64,000 nucleotides of DNA from positions 186,001-250,000 of the forward strand of contig BQUP01000005.1 in NCBI GenBank assembly GCA_022835595.1, given 5' to 3'. This DNA is from Cystobasidium ongulense (taxonomy: Eukaryota > Basidiomycota > Cystobasidiomycetes > Cystobasidiales > Cystobasidiaceae). The notes beneath the pieces are model-generated. The model was not told the origin of the DNA. It worked only from the letters and a program-made list of their open reading frames with translations, and did no database searches. Below, one piece after another: positions 24,741-36,001 of the stretch. The stretch's first letter is position 1; each line of letters starts with the position of its first letter. Made by a program: the position numbers and the translations under genes.

Positions 24741-25511
24741 ATGGGCCGAATTCATAACCCAGGCAAGGGTATCGCGGGTTCATCCCTCCCATACAAGCGA
24801 TCCGCTCCCAAATGGCAAAAGGTGCGCTTAAACCCAATCCTCGATGAGGTCTCGAAATGCATTGTGCTTATGCTGATATTTGTGATTGAATCCGACGACA
24901 GACCACACCAGAAGAGGTCGCTGACCAAATCTTCAAGTTTGCTAAAAAGGGAATGACCCCATCCCAAATCGGTATCGTCTTGAGAGATTCTTATGGAATT
25001 CCCCAAGTCAAGTCCATCACTGGTAACAAGATTGTTAGAATCTTGAAGACCGCAAGTGAGTTGTGTCAGAGCGCCGTTAGGCGCGAGGCTTTGGCTGCGT
25101 CAGAGCGTCGTTAGGCGCGAGGCTTTAGCCATAGCCAAGCTGTTATTCGCACATCCACGCTAACAATGACTTTTCTCCTCTCTCTCTTTTTACTTTGGTC
25201 ATTCCTCTCACAGACCTCGCCCCAGAGGTCCCTGAAGATCTCTTCCACCTAATGAAGAAGGCAGTCGCTATCCACAAGCACCTCTCCTTCAACCGAAAGG
25301 ATATGGACTCCAAGTACCGCATGGTCTTGATCGAGGCCAGAATTCACCGGTAAGCCTAATTCATCCCAAACTTGCATTGGCCTCAAAAGTCAATTCGGTG
25401 TCCTGACATCTCGTGATTGTAAACAGTCTCGTCAGATACTACAAGACTGCCGGTCAATTGCCACCCAACTTCAAGTACGAGGCTGACAAGGCTTCTGCTT
25501 GGGTCTCATAA
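24741..25511 (+). CDS. RPS13: 40S ribosomal protein S13 (uS15), 151 aa
   Basis: A structural protein of the small ribosomal subunit. The exons are 24741-24821, 24902-25055, 25214-25349 and 25427-25511. They give 151 codons plus stop, exactly the length conserved in eukaryotic S13. The protein starts [20 protein letters not shown] and contains [60 protein letters not shown] and [20 protein letters not shown], ending in DKASAWVS. Intron 2 (25056-25213, 158 nt) is the longest and carries a tandem duplication. The gene is divergent from RPS6 and both probably follow the usual growth-linked control of ribosomal protein genes. Confidence 0.97.
25065..25130 (+). repeat. Tandem 32-bp duplication inside RPS13 intron 2
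   Basis: Two 32-bp units (25065-25096 and 25099-25130, 34-bp period) share gtcagagcg, a gttaggcgcgaggcttt core and three mismatches. They lie wholly within the intron and do not touch the splice sites. Confidence 0.85.
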
Positions 25512-26472
25512 TCGTCTCGCTCTTTTGTTTCTAGGACAAGGTGTGAGATGGTTGGAGACTGTGGAAGAGTGTCTGAAAATGTCAGAGTTTGAAAAGGAGG
25601 AATGGATGTTCGGAGCAGCTCGAGTGGATAGTGGAAACTAAGGTTCTCCACTAGCAAGAAACTCTTATTCCAGTTATTTCATTTTGATACGGCTTAAAGA
25701 GTGCTCGTTAGTCTTGCCCTGGCATCCTTTCTTCATTCTATTCTACATCTAGGCCGCTTGTACCAGTATGCAATACATCACAGTAAACAAAACCCGCGTC
25801 GCTCTTATTTGCTTGCGAGACCTTTGCAGCCTATTCGGTTCGAGCTGCCTGCGTAATTTGCTGGAAGCTGGCTACTGGACTTTAAAAGACTACAACCTGC
25901 TTTTTTCCATCTACAAGAGACGCTTACATGCCGGCTTGGTGGAATGACCTACCTGCAGCTCTTTCAGTCTTGTTGAGACTAGCTTCCAACCTTTGCAGTC
26001 TGGCAGTCCATGTCCCGATCACTCATGTATGCTTGCCGGAGCGATACTATCTTCCGCTTTCTGATAAAGGCCAACCCGTTCCACTTTATGGATTTACTGG
26101 ACATCATGTTGCTGCCGATATTCACTTCAGGAAATGGCCGCTGAAGCGGATATATGACTCTCCTCAAGTCCGAAACCCTACCAGAGTGTCTCCATTTACG
26201 CGTGCTTCCAGCTTAGCAGCCGTAGCAAAATCACAGTAAAGACAGGCCGGCATAGGATCCTCCGATAACACTGCAGTCTTGTCACTTTCGTACAGGCGTC
26301 TGGAGCATAAGCTCATCATCACGTTAGCTGTTCGAAGAGGATTCGGCAGGTCTTCCACTTTCGAACGAGCTTCGGTACCCGGTGGCGAGTCTGGCGACTC
26401 CTTGGAAGTTTCATAGGGTTTCGCTATTCCATATAAGCCTTTAGTGGTCATTGGAACGAGCATTGAGGAAGG
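25512..26472. other. Intergenic region between RPS13 and the Gfd2-like gene
   Basis: About 960 bp: the 3' region of RPS13 followed by the upstream region of the next plus-strand gene. Open frames at 25928-26239 (+) and 26164-26463 (-) have no recognisable content. No RNA gene or repeat is seen. Confidence 0.4.
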
Positions 26473-28614
26473 ATGGCATTCAGTTCCATGTCAGGTAGTA
26501 ATACCTCTTCTACTCTTTTCCCTCTCCCTACTTCCCATTTACATCCCATTCGGAAACTATATGAATTCCCCTCATTCAATAGTCCTCCGGCTTCTACTTC
26601 TACCTCTACGTCGCCTTCTTCCTTATCACGTCCTTCGTCTTCGTTTTATGCGCGCGATGATAGTGTAAATACTGAGATTAAGGAAGGATTGGGTGGATTG
26701 GATATGGCTAGGAAGCTTAAGAGGGAAATGGCCGTTAAATCAGCCCCGCCTGAAAGACCGGAGCGAAAGACAAGTCCACCTGAAGAACCTTCTGGTTTTT
26801 ACCCCGTCTCGTACAGTAAGTCAGCTTGCCTAAGTGATATGCATGCTTCTTATTGAACTTTTCCGCGAAATAGTCCGCGGAGAATGGATGCAACGATTAT
26901 TGGAGCTAGAATTAGGTAAACGCAAGATTCGATATTTTCTTTCTGATGAAACTCTATGTCTTGGTACACCATTAGCACCAATAACCTCAGAATATTCATC
27001 CGGTCTCACATTCTACGAAGCCTATACTCATTCCTCAAATCCTGAAAGTGCAATTGTTTATATGAATGAAGAACAAGTAGTATGGGTAATAGATGAATTA
27101 TATAGTATTTTAGGAGCTAAGAACTCTAAACTTACGTATGAAGATATAAATATTGATACTACAAAGAAAGTGGAATTGAAGGATTTTAAAGCTATTAGAA
27201 AAGTTTCTTTTAGGAATAACGTTGCTGGATTTAGGAAAAGATGTGGTATTCCTACCATTACTAAAACGGCTTTGGCCGAACATAATATTCTTACTCCGGC
27301 TACTACCACTCCCCACGTCAAACAGAATTGGAGCAATGGAGCAATGGTTCCCAAAGTCTCGAACGCGATTTCACATGATCATGCAAATCTGATGGATCAA
27401 GCTGCCCCTCCTACTGCCCCTCCTACGTCTGTCGACAGAACGCCAGTTACTGGGACCAACAAGAATCAAGAAATTGACATCAACCAACCAGCAAGCGCTA
27501 GCATTGCCCGTCTTCCCACTGATCCGACGCCCGAGCCAGCTCCGAAATCTTTTGTCTCACTCACAAGAGCACAGCGACAAGCGCGACTACAAGGTCAGCG
27601 CGAAGAGGCTCTCAAAAGGCATCTAGAACAACAGCGCAATATACTACCATCACAAAGGCGATTCTATCGTAATATGGAAAGATATGGCGGAGCTGCTCTG
27701 GCGTGTGATGTGGAAAGCTGGACGGAAGATGCGGAAGTATTGCTAGAATTGGGAATGGCTTGGTTCGTGTGGACTCCTTCTGCTGCTGAGAACGGAAGTA
27801 TGGAAAGAGATGGCGGAAGCTGTCATTACAGTGAGTGAAACAACCATTTATACCAACACATATGTGCTGAACCTGACACCACTGCCGTCCGCTCGCAATT
27901 CAGTCATTGAAGAGACGATACAATACCGAAATGAAGAAATAGAAGCCACTAGATGGGATTATTCCCTCGGTCAATCTGAAACACTCCCTCAGAACAAGGT
28001 ATCAGAGATGCTCAGAAAGAAAATCGATGAGTTGTCTAAATATGGACCACTTGTATTGGTGAGTACCTTCTATTGTGGAATCATGATGGATAAGAATTAT
28101 GCTGAAAGCGAAACAATACCCCAACCAGGTCTTCCACGATGCTTCAGCTGAAACACGTTATTTTCAGAAATTAGGAGTGGATTCTGACATTTTCTACACT
28201 ACACCACCCTTAGAATTATCAAACTCAAACCCAAGCTGGCCTTCATTACCACTTCAATCACCTATAATCATAATTCAAGATACACAGAACCTTTACGCAG
28301 GTTGGAGTAATCCGCAAATCAAACAAATCAACCTTGGAAAAGCGTGTAACCAATTTGGATTAGAGGATGAAGCTAAGAAGTTGCACAACGCTGGTAATGA
28401 TGCTTTTGCTACGCTAAGAGTTTGGGAAATATTGCTCGAAATGGAGGAGAATGAAAGGCAGTCAGAGGGTAGTGCTGTTAACGTAACGAAAGGAGGGAAT
28501 GAATCTTTAGAAGCGAGGAAATGCGAAGAACTGGAGAATAGCAGAGTAGTACAGCTGAAATTGGAAGCGCCGCAAGTTGAAGCGACATATCCTGATCTCA
28601 TAGAACTATGGTAG
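26473..28614 (+). CDS. Gfd2/YDR514C-like DEDDh-type nuclease-fold protein, 646 aa
   Basis: The exons are 26473-26815, 26874-27830, 27904-28058 and 28129-28614, with introns of 58-73 nt and consistent phases. The N-terminus is Ser/Pro-rich. Residues of about 115-230 form a conserved-looking block (IRYFLSDETLCLGTPLAPIT, FRNNVAGFRKRCGIPTITKT). The C-terminal half has an RNase-H-like exonuclease layout. Exo I appears as ACDVESWTEDAEVLLELGMA, exo II as LVFHDASAETRYFQKLGVDS and exo III as KKLHNAGNDAFATLRVWEIL. The HNAGNDA block is the hallmark of fungal Gfd2/YDR514C proteins; Gfd2 of yeast is linked to the mRNA-export helicase Dbp5. In exo II the usual Asp after the His-Asp pair seems to be Glu. 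Whether it has nuclease activity cannot be told. Confidence 0.72.
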
Positions 28615-28782
28615 GTAGGCATGCAATCTACGCTTTGCTGCGGCTTCTATGACATGCGTGTGGAGTAGCAGTCCTGTTGTTGTAGATACGGAAGAATCGA
28701 TCTGAGAGGTCCTTAGCAATGCACTACGCGTGAGGATACTGTCAGCTAGCTCTTAACGGTCAGACATGTTGACTTATCGGAA

Positions 28783-31274
28783 ATGGTGGCGGTTGCAATG
28801 TCAGCGTTTTCGGTCACGTTGCAAAAGGCCGACGCCAAAGCTTTGGATTTCTTTCGTCATTTATCTTCAGTCATCCGAATCGAAAAGCACGAAGAGAACA
28901 TGCCTGGCTCTTCGTCTCGCTCCAAGAAGGCAAAAGGAAGAGCAAAAGCGAGCTCGAACGGCACTGGAATCATGCTCGTCGGAGGAGACGAAAGTGGTTC
29001 GCCTATTGTTGCGCGCGCGCAGGATGTCGTGGACTACTCGGATGCAAGCGCCTCGGGAGCAAGCACGCCTGCGATAGGCTTGCCAGTCATTCTCACTGGC
29101 TCGGATGGAACAACGAGCGATGGCGCCAGCACCGACACCAGTCGAAGCAGCAGTCCTGAACAGCAGCGCACTCGGACAACGATCACGACGAGTACGACGA
29201 GTGGCACGAATGATGGCTCACAAAGACAAATGGCAACGACAGTGCAGTACACCGGCGCCGCTGCTGTATCGTCAGATGTGGGCAAGGACGGCACTTTGCA
29301 TATCCACCCTATACCATCACGGAAAGACCGGAAAGTCAAAGTCAAGAAAGTTATATCGTTTATACCTAGAACTTCGCGTTTCGACCGCTTTCATCCTAGT
29401 TCTCAAGGTGATCCTTTTAGGGGATTTTACGTTCTCTTCTGGCTTATGATGGGCCTTACCATGTCCAGAGTTCTCTACCATGGCTACCTACACTCAGGCG
29501 AAGTAGTAGGCATGCGCTTCGCAAAGCTCATTTCAGAAGATGCCATCGTGCTGGGCATAAGCGACGGTATACTGGTCGGTACCACCATTCTCTCCGTTCC
29601 ATTCATGAAGGTAAGCTTTCAGAATCGATTTGCTGTTCTCGAATGGAAAAGTGGCAACGTGTCATGCTGACGGCACTGGCTTTTCCTTCTTCACGTGCAG
29701 CTCATCCAGAAAGGATGGATACGCTACCACTACACCGGTCTCATCATTCAACATGTCTTTCAATGCGCCTTCTTGTGCACTGCAATTCGGTGGACCTTCC
29801 ACCGTCATTGGTACTGGGTGCAGAGGTGTGTTCATGAAATAGTCTCGCCATGATTTAGACCCTGCAGAAGACTGATAGCGGAAGTCTCCTACAGTGGCTT
29901 CCTCACATTGCATTCCCTCACAATGCTCATGAAGATGCACTCGTACTGTGCTTTCAACGGTGCCGCATCAGAGAAGGCGCTACAGCTGAAGAAGGTGAAA
30001 GCAGAGTTGGACAGCGCGGTACAGGAGAAAGGCGGATGGTCCAAGGTTCTCCTAGATGCTCAGCGAGAAGAGGCGCAACGACCAAGTGGAAGCCATGAAG
30101 TCGATACAAGTGCCGTGTCTAACGGCGAATTAAGCCCGTTAAGCCCATCTGGTCCTGGTCTTAGACATCGTAGAAAGAGCAGTGACCGTGCTGCTCGGCT
30201 GTCACTTATAAAATCAAACTCTGAAGATGCAAGCGACCCGTTCAAGCTTGTTGATTACTCTGATTCTTCCATCAACAAGCTCGCGAACGAGTGCGCTGAT
30301 CTAGAAGAGGAACTCACTAGCCCGGGTCCAGCCGCTGTTCGATACCCGGACAACCTCACTTATGCAAACTATATCGACTACCTCCTCATTCCTACACTAG
30401 TATACGAACTCGAATACCCACGTACATCGTCTATCCGCCCTCTTTACGTAGTCGAGAAGACCTTAGCAACATTCGGTACATTCTTCCTAATCTACGCAAT
30501 CACAGAACATGTGATAATACCTCACCACGAGGCAGCAAAAGGAAAACCCCCAACATTCGAAAATTCAATTGGTATAGCGTTAGACTTGGTAATGCCTTTC
30601 ATGATCAACTATCTACTCATTTTCTACATCATATTCGAATGCATCTGCAATGGATTTGCTGAACTTACTAGATTTGCTGATAGAGGATTTTATGAAGATT
30701 GGTGGAATGCTGTTACGTGGGATGAGTTTGCTAGAAAATGGAACAAACCAGTACATCATGTAAGTTTGGACCTTCTTACATGTTTGAATCGGATGCTTCC
30801 AATTCTTCACATCACATGCGAGCTGTCAGCTAATGTAAGCTTTGATTCTCAGTTCCTTTTGCGACATGTATATGCTTCAACAATCGCGGCTTTCCGCTTG
30901 AGCAAGTTCCAGGCATCTTTCCTTACCTTTTTATTGAGTGCATGCATACACGAGCTCGTAATGGTAAGCTTTGTCAGTACTACGGAATCTGCGAACGAAC
31001 ACTGATTCTTACGTTTTGCTATTGAATAGGCTGTAGTTAGCAAGAAGTTCCGCTTTTACCTCTTCATGATGCAGATGATGCAGCTACCTATGATAGCCAT
31101 CGGCCGCTTGCCACTACTGCGCAAGAATCCAACACTTGGCAACATTTTCTTTTGGGCCGGCTTGATATGGGGTTTCCCTCTGCTTGCTGTAGGGTGAGTA
31201 GACGTGACATCTTACATACCTGCCTGCAGTGCTGAAATGGCAGTCTCTGCTATTCCAGGTACCTACGCTTCTGA
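28783..31274 (+). CDS. ARE2: Sterol O-acyltransferase (ACAT/ARE-type MBOAT), about 702 aa
   Basis: This ER membrane enzyme esterifies ergosterol with fatty acyl-CoA for storage in lipid droplets. The exons are 28783-29610, 29701-29825, 29895-30759, 30853-30963, 31030-31193 and 31259-31274. The first 200 residues are disordered. The membrane part has several helices, the block RPLYVVEKTLATFGTFFLIY, the acyl-CoA motif FYEDWWN (about 582-588) followed by WDEFARKWNKPVHHFLLRHV, and the active-site His639 in LLSACIHELVM. Intron 30760-30852 is 93 nt and free of stops, so it could be missed or retained; splicing it restores PVHHFLLRHVYAS. The last exon adds only GYLRF. The start could instead be the Met at 28798 or at 28901. 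ARE1 and ARE2 cannot be told apart here. Confidence 0.93.
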
Positions 31275-31796
31275 AATGGTGACACACCCTATTCACGTCA
31301 CAAGCTCTGTCGCGGTGTTATCCACTGTGTTGGGTGGACATGGGAACGAATTTAGATGATAACGACAGCCTGTAACATAGTGTATCATAGATGCAGAAGT
31401 AGTAAAACACCACCGCCTCATCAGATAATTGGCTAGACTGGGCATTGTATTACTTACAATTGCTGGACCGATCATCTTTCGCAGCACCACCTGTGAGATT
31501 TTATGATATTGTCTCTTGCTCTCGTATCGTTTCAATACCAGCCAACTTTCTTATCCACTTCAACGTATATACCACTGTTCATATAGTACATAGCTACACT
31601 CGCACACCGGCGGAAGCTTGCTTTCATATTTGTCAAGCTTTACATGCCAGTTGCATTTCTTTCTGGACTGCAACAGCTCGCAAGACTACACTAGAGCCAG
31701 ACTGGCTCACAATCTACGCTATAGAGCGCTGGCAGCTCCCAGCGCACATCAGGTATCCTCACGGGCAGGAATCCTCTTCCCTTCTTCCGGCCCAGA
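31275..31796. other. Intergenic region between the ARE2-like and MscS-like genes
   Basis: About 520 bp hold the 3' region of one plus-strand gene and the promoter of the next. No gene or repeat is seen. Confidence 0.4.
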
Positions 31797-34700
31797 ATGG
31801 ATCCAGCTAGAAGACGTCCGCCTCCACCGCGCATTAGCATCAACCCTCATTCACCGTCTATCGCGCAAGACGGCCAGCATGTCCTCCCTGGACGGACCAG
31901 CGGTCCCAATGTAACTTCTGAAGTGGACGTAAATCTCATGGAAAGGCGATGTAAGCTTCATTCTCAGTGTGATGGCCTTGCATAGCTTCCAAGCTGGCGT
32001 GTTTATTGGCGCGTACCGTCTTCACATTGCACAAGTAAGCGAGAAGGTGGAATAATGCTGACGTCTATGCTACATTATACAAATTCTTTTCCCTTTCCAT
32101 GCATATGCGCGTGTTCACGTACGCTGGACGCTTGTGCTCTTCCTCAACAACCCTCATCCTGCGGACCTCCATCTTTCTCGATCGGTTCCGCTACTATATA
32201 ATCTTGCTCGAACAACCTACAGACGCAGAAGCTCTCGCAGATTCAACAGAAGGGCATATCACACAAGATGACAGAGATGAGTTATCACACGTCGAAGCCA
32301 TGTACCCACCCAAGATGACCCACGAAGCAGTCTTGGACAAGAGCAAGATCGGTACAGATTCAGTAGCTACCACACCCGAAACAGAAACAGAGTTTGATTG
32401 GGAACAAACTGATTCAGAAGATGAAGAACAAGTAGCTGCTGCTCGACGAGCACGCGAAGATGATAAATATGCAGATCAGCAGAAAGCTGTCATTAGACGT
32501 GCCAAGAGACTTAGAAAAGTCTACCTTGCGTGCATGCGCCTTTCAAGACCTGTTCGCACATTGCTAGTTGCGATTGTTGGTGGTTCTATTTTAGCTGTCC
32601 CCACTATCGTAGTTTGGAGTCGCTTCGACCGCGACAGGGCTAGTACCAAAATTACAGACAATGTCAAAGTCTGGAGTCTATGGCTTACTATCTTGTGGAC
32701 TAGTGAGTCTGAGTTTGACACTCCATCAAGTTGATGGTCTGTTGCTGATGTGTAACTTGTAGCTTCATGCGCTACAGTGAGATGCGTCGCCTACTGCATG
32801 CAGCTGATCTACTTACTAATTCACCTTTGCAGAGTCTGCTTGTGGATGCTATCCCATGGATGGTATCGAAGATCTCCATCTTGTTAACCGGATTGTACCC
32901 TCAAACGCTAAAGTACAAGATGAACCGTGAGTCTGCACCTCCCATAGTATAGCAACCGTTCCCAGAGCTGATTCGCTGTCCCAACCACAAGTTTTCGATG
33001 GCGCTCGTTTCTGGCTCAAGTGCATTCTGATTTCGATATGGTCCTGGATCTCTGGCTCCGTTCTCACAGATCACATTTTCACCGGTCAAGACCTAGACTA
33101 CTTCAGATGGGTAAGTGCAGGCCAGTCTCAAATCCGCCAAATCCGCAAGCTATTGTTCATACTAACTCAATCCTGTTTGGTAGGTTCTTCACGGCGTTCA
33201 ATCAGTCTTTGCCTCTTCCATCGTTCTTTATGTGGAAAAGCTAATCGTGCAAAGTGTCAAAGCGTCTTTCCACGAGACAAATCTGAAAGATCGGATAGAA
33301 GAGAACGCTAGAGCTCTCTGGGCTTTGGACAAGCTCGCCTCAGCGAAGAAGACGACTCGCAATAGACGCGGATGGGGATTCCATAATCGACCGCGCTCGC
33401 AAGCCAATACACCGGGGCCCTCTCGCCCTGTCTCGCGACAGGGTTCGCCAGAGACCTGGGCGCAACCGAGCACCTTTGGACATCAAGGCGATTCAGTTGT
33501 AGAAGTACCTCTGACACCGAATGGACAGGCTGCATACCATGAAAGCAGAGATGGAATGTCACGCAGTCAAACTGCTGGAAAGGGCGAGAAGGACGGTGCT
33601 TTGAATACGAGCGTTGGTTCAGCAGGCCGAGAAAGCCCCGAGCATGTCAAGACGGGTGGACGATCAAAGAAATACTTCCGCAAAAGGGCCAATTCCAAGA
33701 CCATAGCTGAACAGCTCACTCAGGCTCTATCAGCTGCCACGCTTAAGGACAACAAACGCGAGAATGCAAATACGCAGCATTCCGCCACAAAAATGGCTAA
33801 ACGTTTGTTCGAAGGCTTAGGTCACGCGAGAGAGTATTTGGTCCCAGAGGATTTTGTACCGTATTTTGCTACGAAGGCGGACGCGGAAGTCGCCTTTGCA
33901 CTTTTCGACAACGATGGCAATGGCGATATCAGCAAGAAAGAGATGCGTGGAGCTGTGCAGCGAATCTATCGTGAGAGAAAGGCACTCAAAGCGAGTTTGC
34001 AGGACATGGGTTCCGCTGTACGAAAGCTCGACGCTGTCATGCTGGCCGTTTGTCTCGTCATCATTCTTTTGTGAGTCTCACTCGTCCCACCGGATGCAGT
34101 TGAAACATCTCTGACAATTTTTTGTTGGATGCCTTAGCATTTGGTTTCTCATCTTCGACCGCACGAGCACAATCAGCAGTTTGACTAGCATATCTACCAT
34201 TGTTGCTGCTCTATCCTTCATTTTCAGCAATGTGAGCATATGGTTCAGAACGAATCTCGAGCACTATTTGACTGACGAACGTATTCCACAGGCTGCGTCG
34301 ACTCTCTTCAATTCAATGATCTTCATCTTCTCGACCCAGCCGTATGGTATTGGCGACCTCTGCTTTATCGATGGTGACCCGCTAGTCGTCAAAGAATTCG
34401 GTCTAATGAGCACGGTCTTCGAACGGGTCGATGGCCAAGTCATGATTATGCCGAACAGTATTCTCTCCACTACAAAGCATATTCTCAACGTTAGGCGATC
34501 CGGAGCGATGTGGGAGACGACAAACATCCAGATCGCTTATGATACACCGCTTGATCTCATCTCCGAACTTCGGAGCAAAATGCGCCAATTCGTCAACGAG
34601 AACAATCGTGAATGGGCGGGTGGATTAGGTGAGTAGAAAGTGCATTGTCCGGTTTCGCTTTGCAGGAGCTGACAACTTCCTGCCAGACATCAATTTTAAC

Positions 34701-35128
34701 AACATCAACAATCAAAATTACATTGACTTGATCGTTGCTATGCAGCACAAGGGCAACTGGCAAGGTAAGCAGATGTTCTGCGGCTCTGTTCAAATCCTGG
34801 TTGACCCTGCTTCTTATTTACCTCGCTAGATTGGGGTGGAAGATGGAACCGCCGTACCAAGCTCATGAGGCACATGAAAATCTCTCTCGATGAACTTGGC
34901 GTTACCTACAGGTTGCCTTTGCAGCCCGTTCAATTACAAATGCGGGGAGGAACAGCACCTTGGAACCCAAGTCAACCCAGCAACAATAACAACCAAGGCG
35001 GAACACATGGCTTCAATATTTCGTCTGGTAATCAGTTCCTGTCACCTGATGCACTTGGCAACGGAGCTCGTATTGGCGGTGGCAGTTTTCAGCCAGGCCT
35101 TACGCGTAATGTAGGACTCGATGGGTAG
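31797..35128 (+). CDS. EF-hand MscS-type mechanosensitive ion channel (Msy1/Msy2-like), about 851 aa
   Basis: Fungal Msy channels sit in the ER membrane and shape calcium release during osmotic shock. The exons are 31797-31950, 32223-32702, 32763-32776, 32833-32926, 32992-33110, 33184-34070, 34138-34231, 34292-34628, 34687-34764 and 34830-35128, with matching phases. Order: disordered acidic N-terminus, membrane helices (RTLLVAIVGGSILAVPTIVV and later ones), YVEKLIVQSVKASFHETNLK, a basic linker, a canonical EF-hand loop DNDGNGDISKKE (529-540), then the MscS pore and beta domain (FSTQPYGIGDLCFIDGDPLV, VFERVDGQVMIMPNSIL). A 14-nt micro-exon (32763-32776) is needed to keep frame. Intron 31951-32222 (272 nt) is the weakest join and may hide another small exon. 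Intron 34232-34291 has no stop in frame. Confidence 0.88.
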
Positions 35129-35429
35129 AACCGCCTGTTAGGCTTAAAAAGTAAAGTAGTAAACAAAACAACGATACGTCCACATTTAGAATTCAACGTA
35201 GAATATGCATCTCCGGCATGGACATAGCTAGATCCACTCTCATTTGACACTGTAGAAATACCCTTATAGACAATCTTCGGTGCAGGTCACCTTGTGTAGA
35301 TTAATGAACGCTTTAATCAGACATTAAATTGAGCAGTGTATGATCTGGACTGATGACTTGACAACAACAGGATGACTACCTATAACGCCTATAACGGAAA
35401 GATACTGGTACATATAGTCGAGGGCACGA
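35129..35429. other. Convergent intergenic spacer
   Basis: About 300 bp between the 3' ends of the MscS-like and PET117 genes, AT-rich. Nothing but 3' UTR is expected. Confidence 0.4.
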
Positions 35430-35806
35430 TCACCGACATGTCTTGCACCCTTGAAATTCGACTTCGTCCATTGGCGATAGCGATACGTCGCTTGGTATTT
35501 GTGAAGCCGGCGATGCATCCGACACTTTCTGATGTTGTTCAAGGTACAGCCTCCTTCTGATTTGCTCTTGGAATTCTTTCTCTCGAGCTTCACGTTCCAA
35601 TTTCTTTGCGGTTGTACGGACTTCGTCACGAATCACCCCAGCGTACATTGTCTGAGGAGAGTAGTCAGCCATACAGCTGAGGAATACATAGCAAAGATGA
35701 ACAGCCCTACGTCTCGCTCCTTCTGCTGCAGGTAGTGGACACCCCAAACTACAAATGTTGATGCTCCGATCGAGGACAGTAGAAAGATCTTTGCCGCCCG
35801 GGACAT
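35430..35806 (-). CDS. PET117: PET117-like cytochrome c oxidase assembly factor, 105 aa
   Basis: Pet117 is a small inner-mitochondrial-membrane protein that couples heme a synthesis to complex IV assembly. The exons (complement) are 35806-35711 and 35651-35430 with a 59-nt intron. Exon 1 gives MSRAAKIFLLSSIGAS and a single membrane helix that also targets the protein, then GVHYLQQKERD, which is diagnostic. Exon 2 starts TMYAGVIRDEVRTTAKKLER and continues with a charged helix (KEFQEQIRRRLYLEQHQKVS). The tail beyond about residue 78 is longer than in yeast Pet117 and looks disordered. Confidence 0.85.
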
Positions 35807-36001
35807 GGTGAACGAGTGGTGGGAGGATAAAGCTGCGGGCAGAAGTTTCGTAGAAGTCTGAGGTAGAGTTGGGCTATTTGAAGCTCTTCACAAAGGTTGG
35901 TGATTTTGGCCACCGAGTTGAAGCAAGACTAACGAAGGTCGGCCAACTTGCGCTCATGCCCACTGCCCTCGACTCCACTTGAATTTGACTTGGAAAGCAG
36001 C

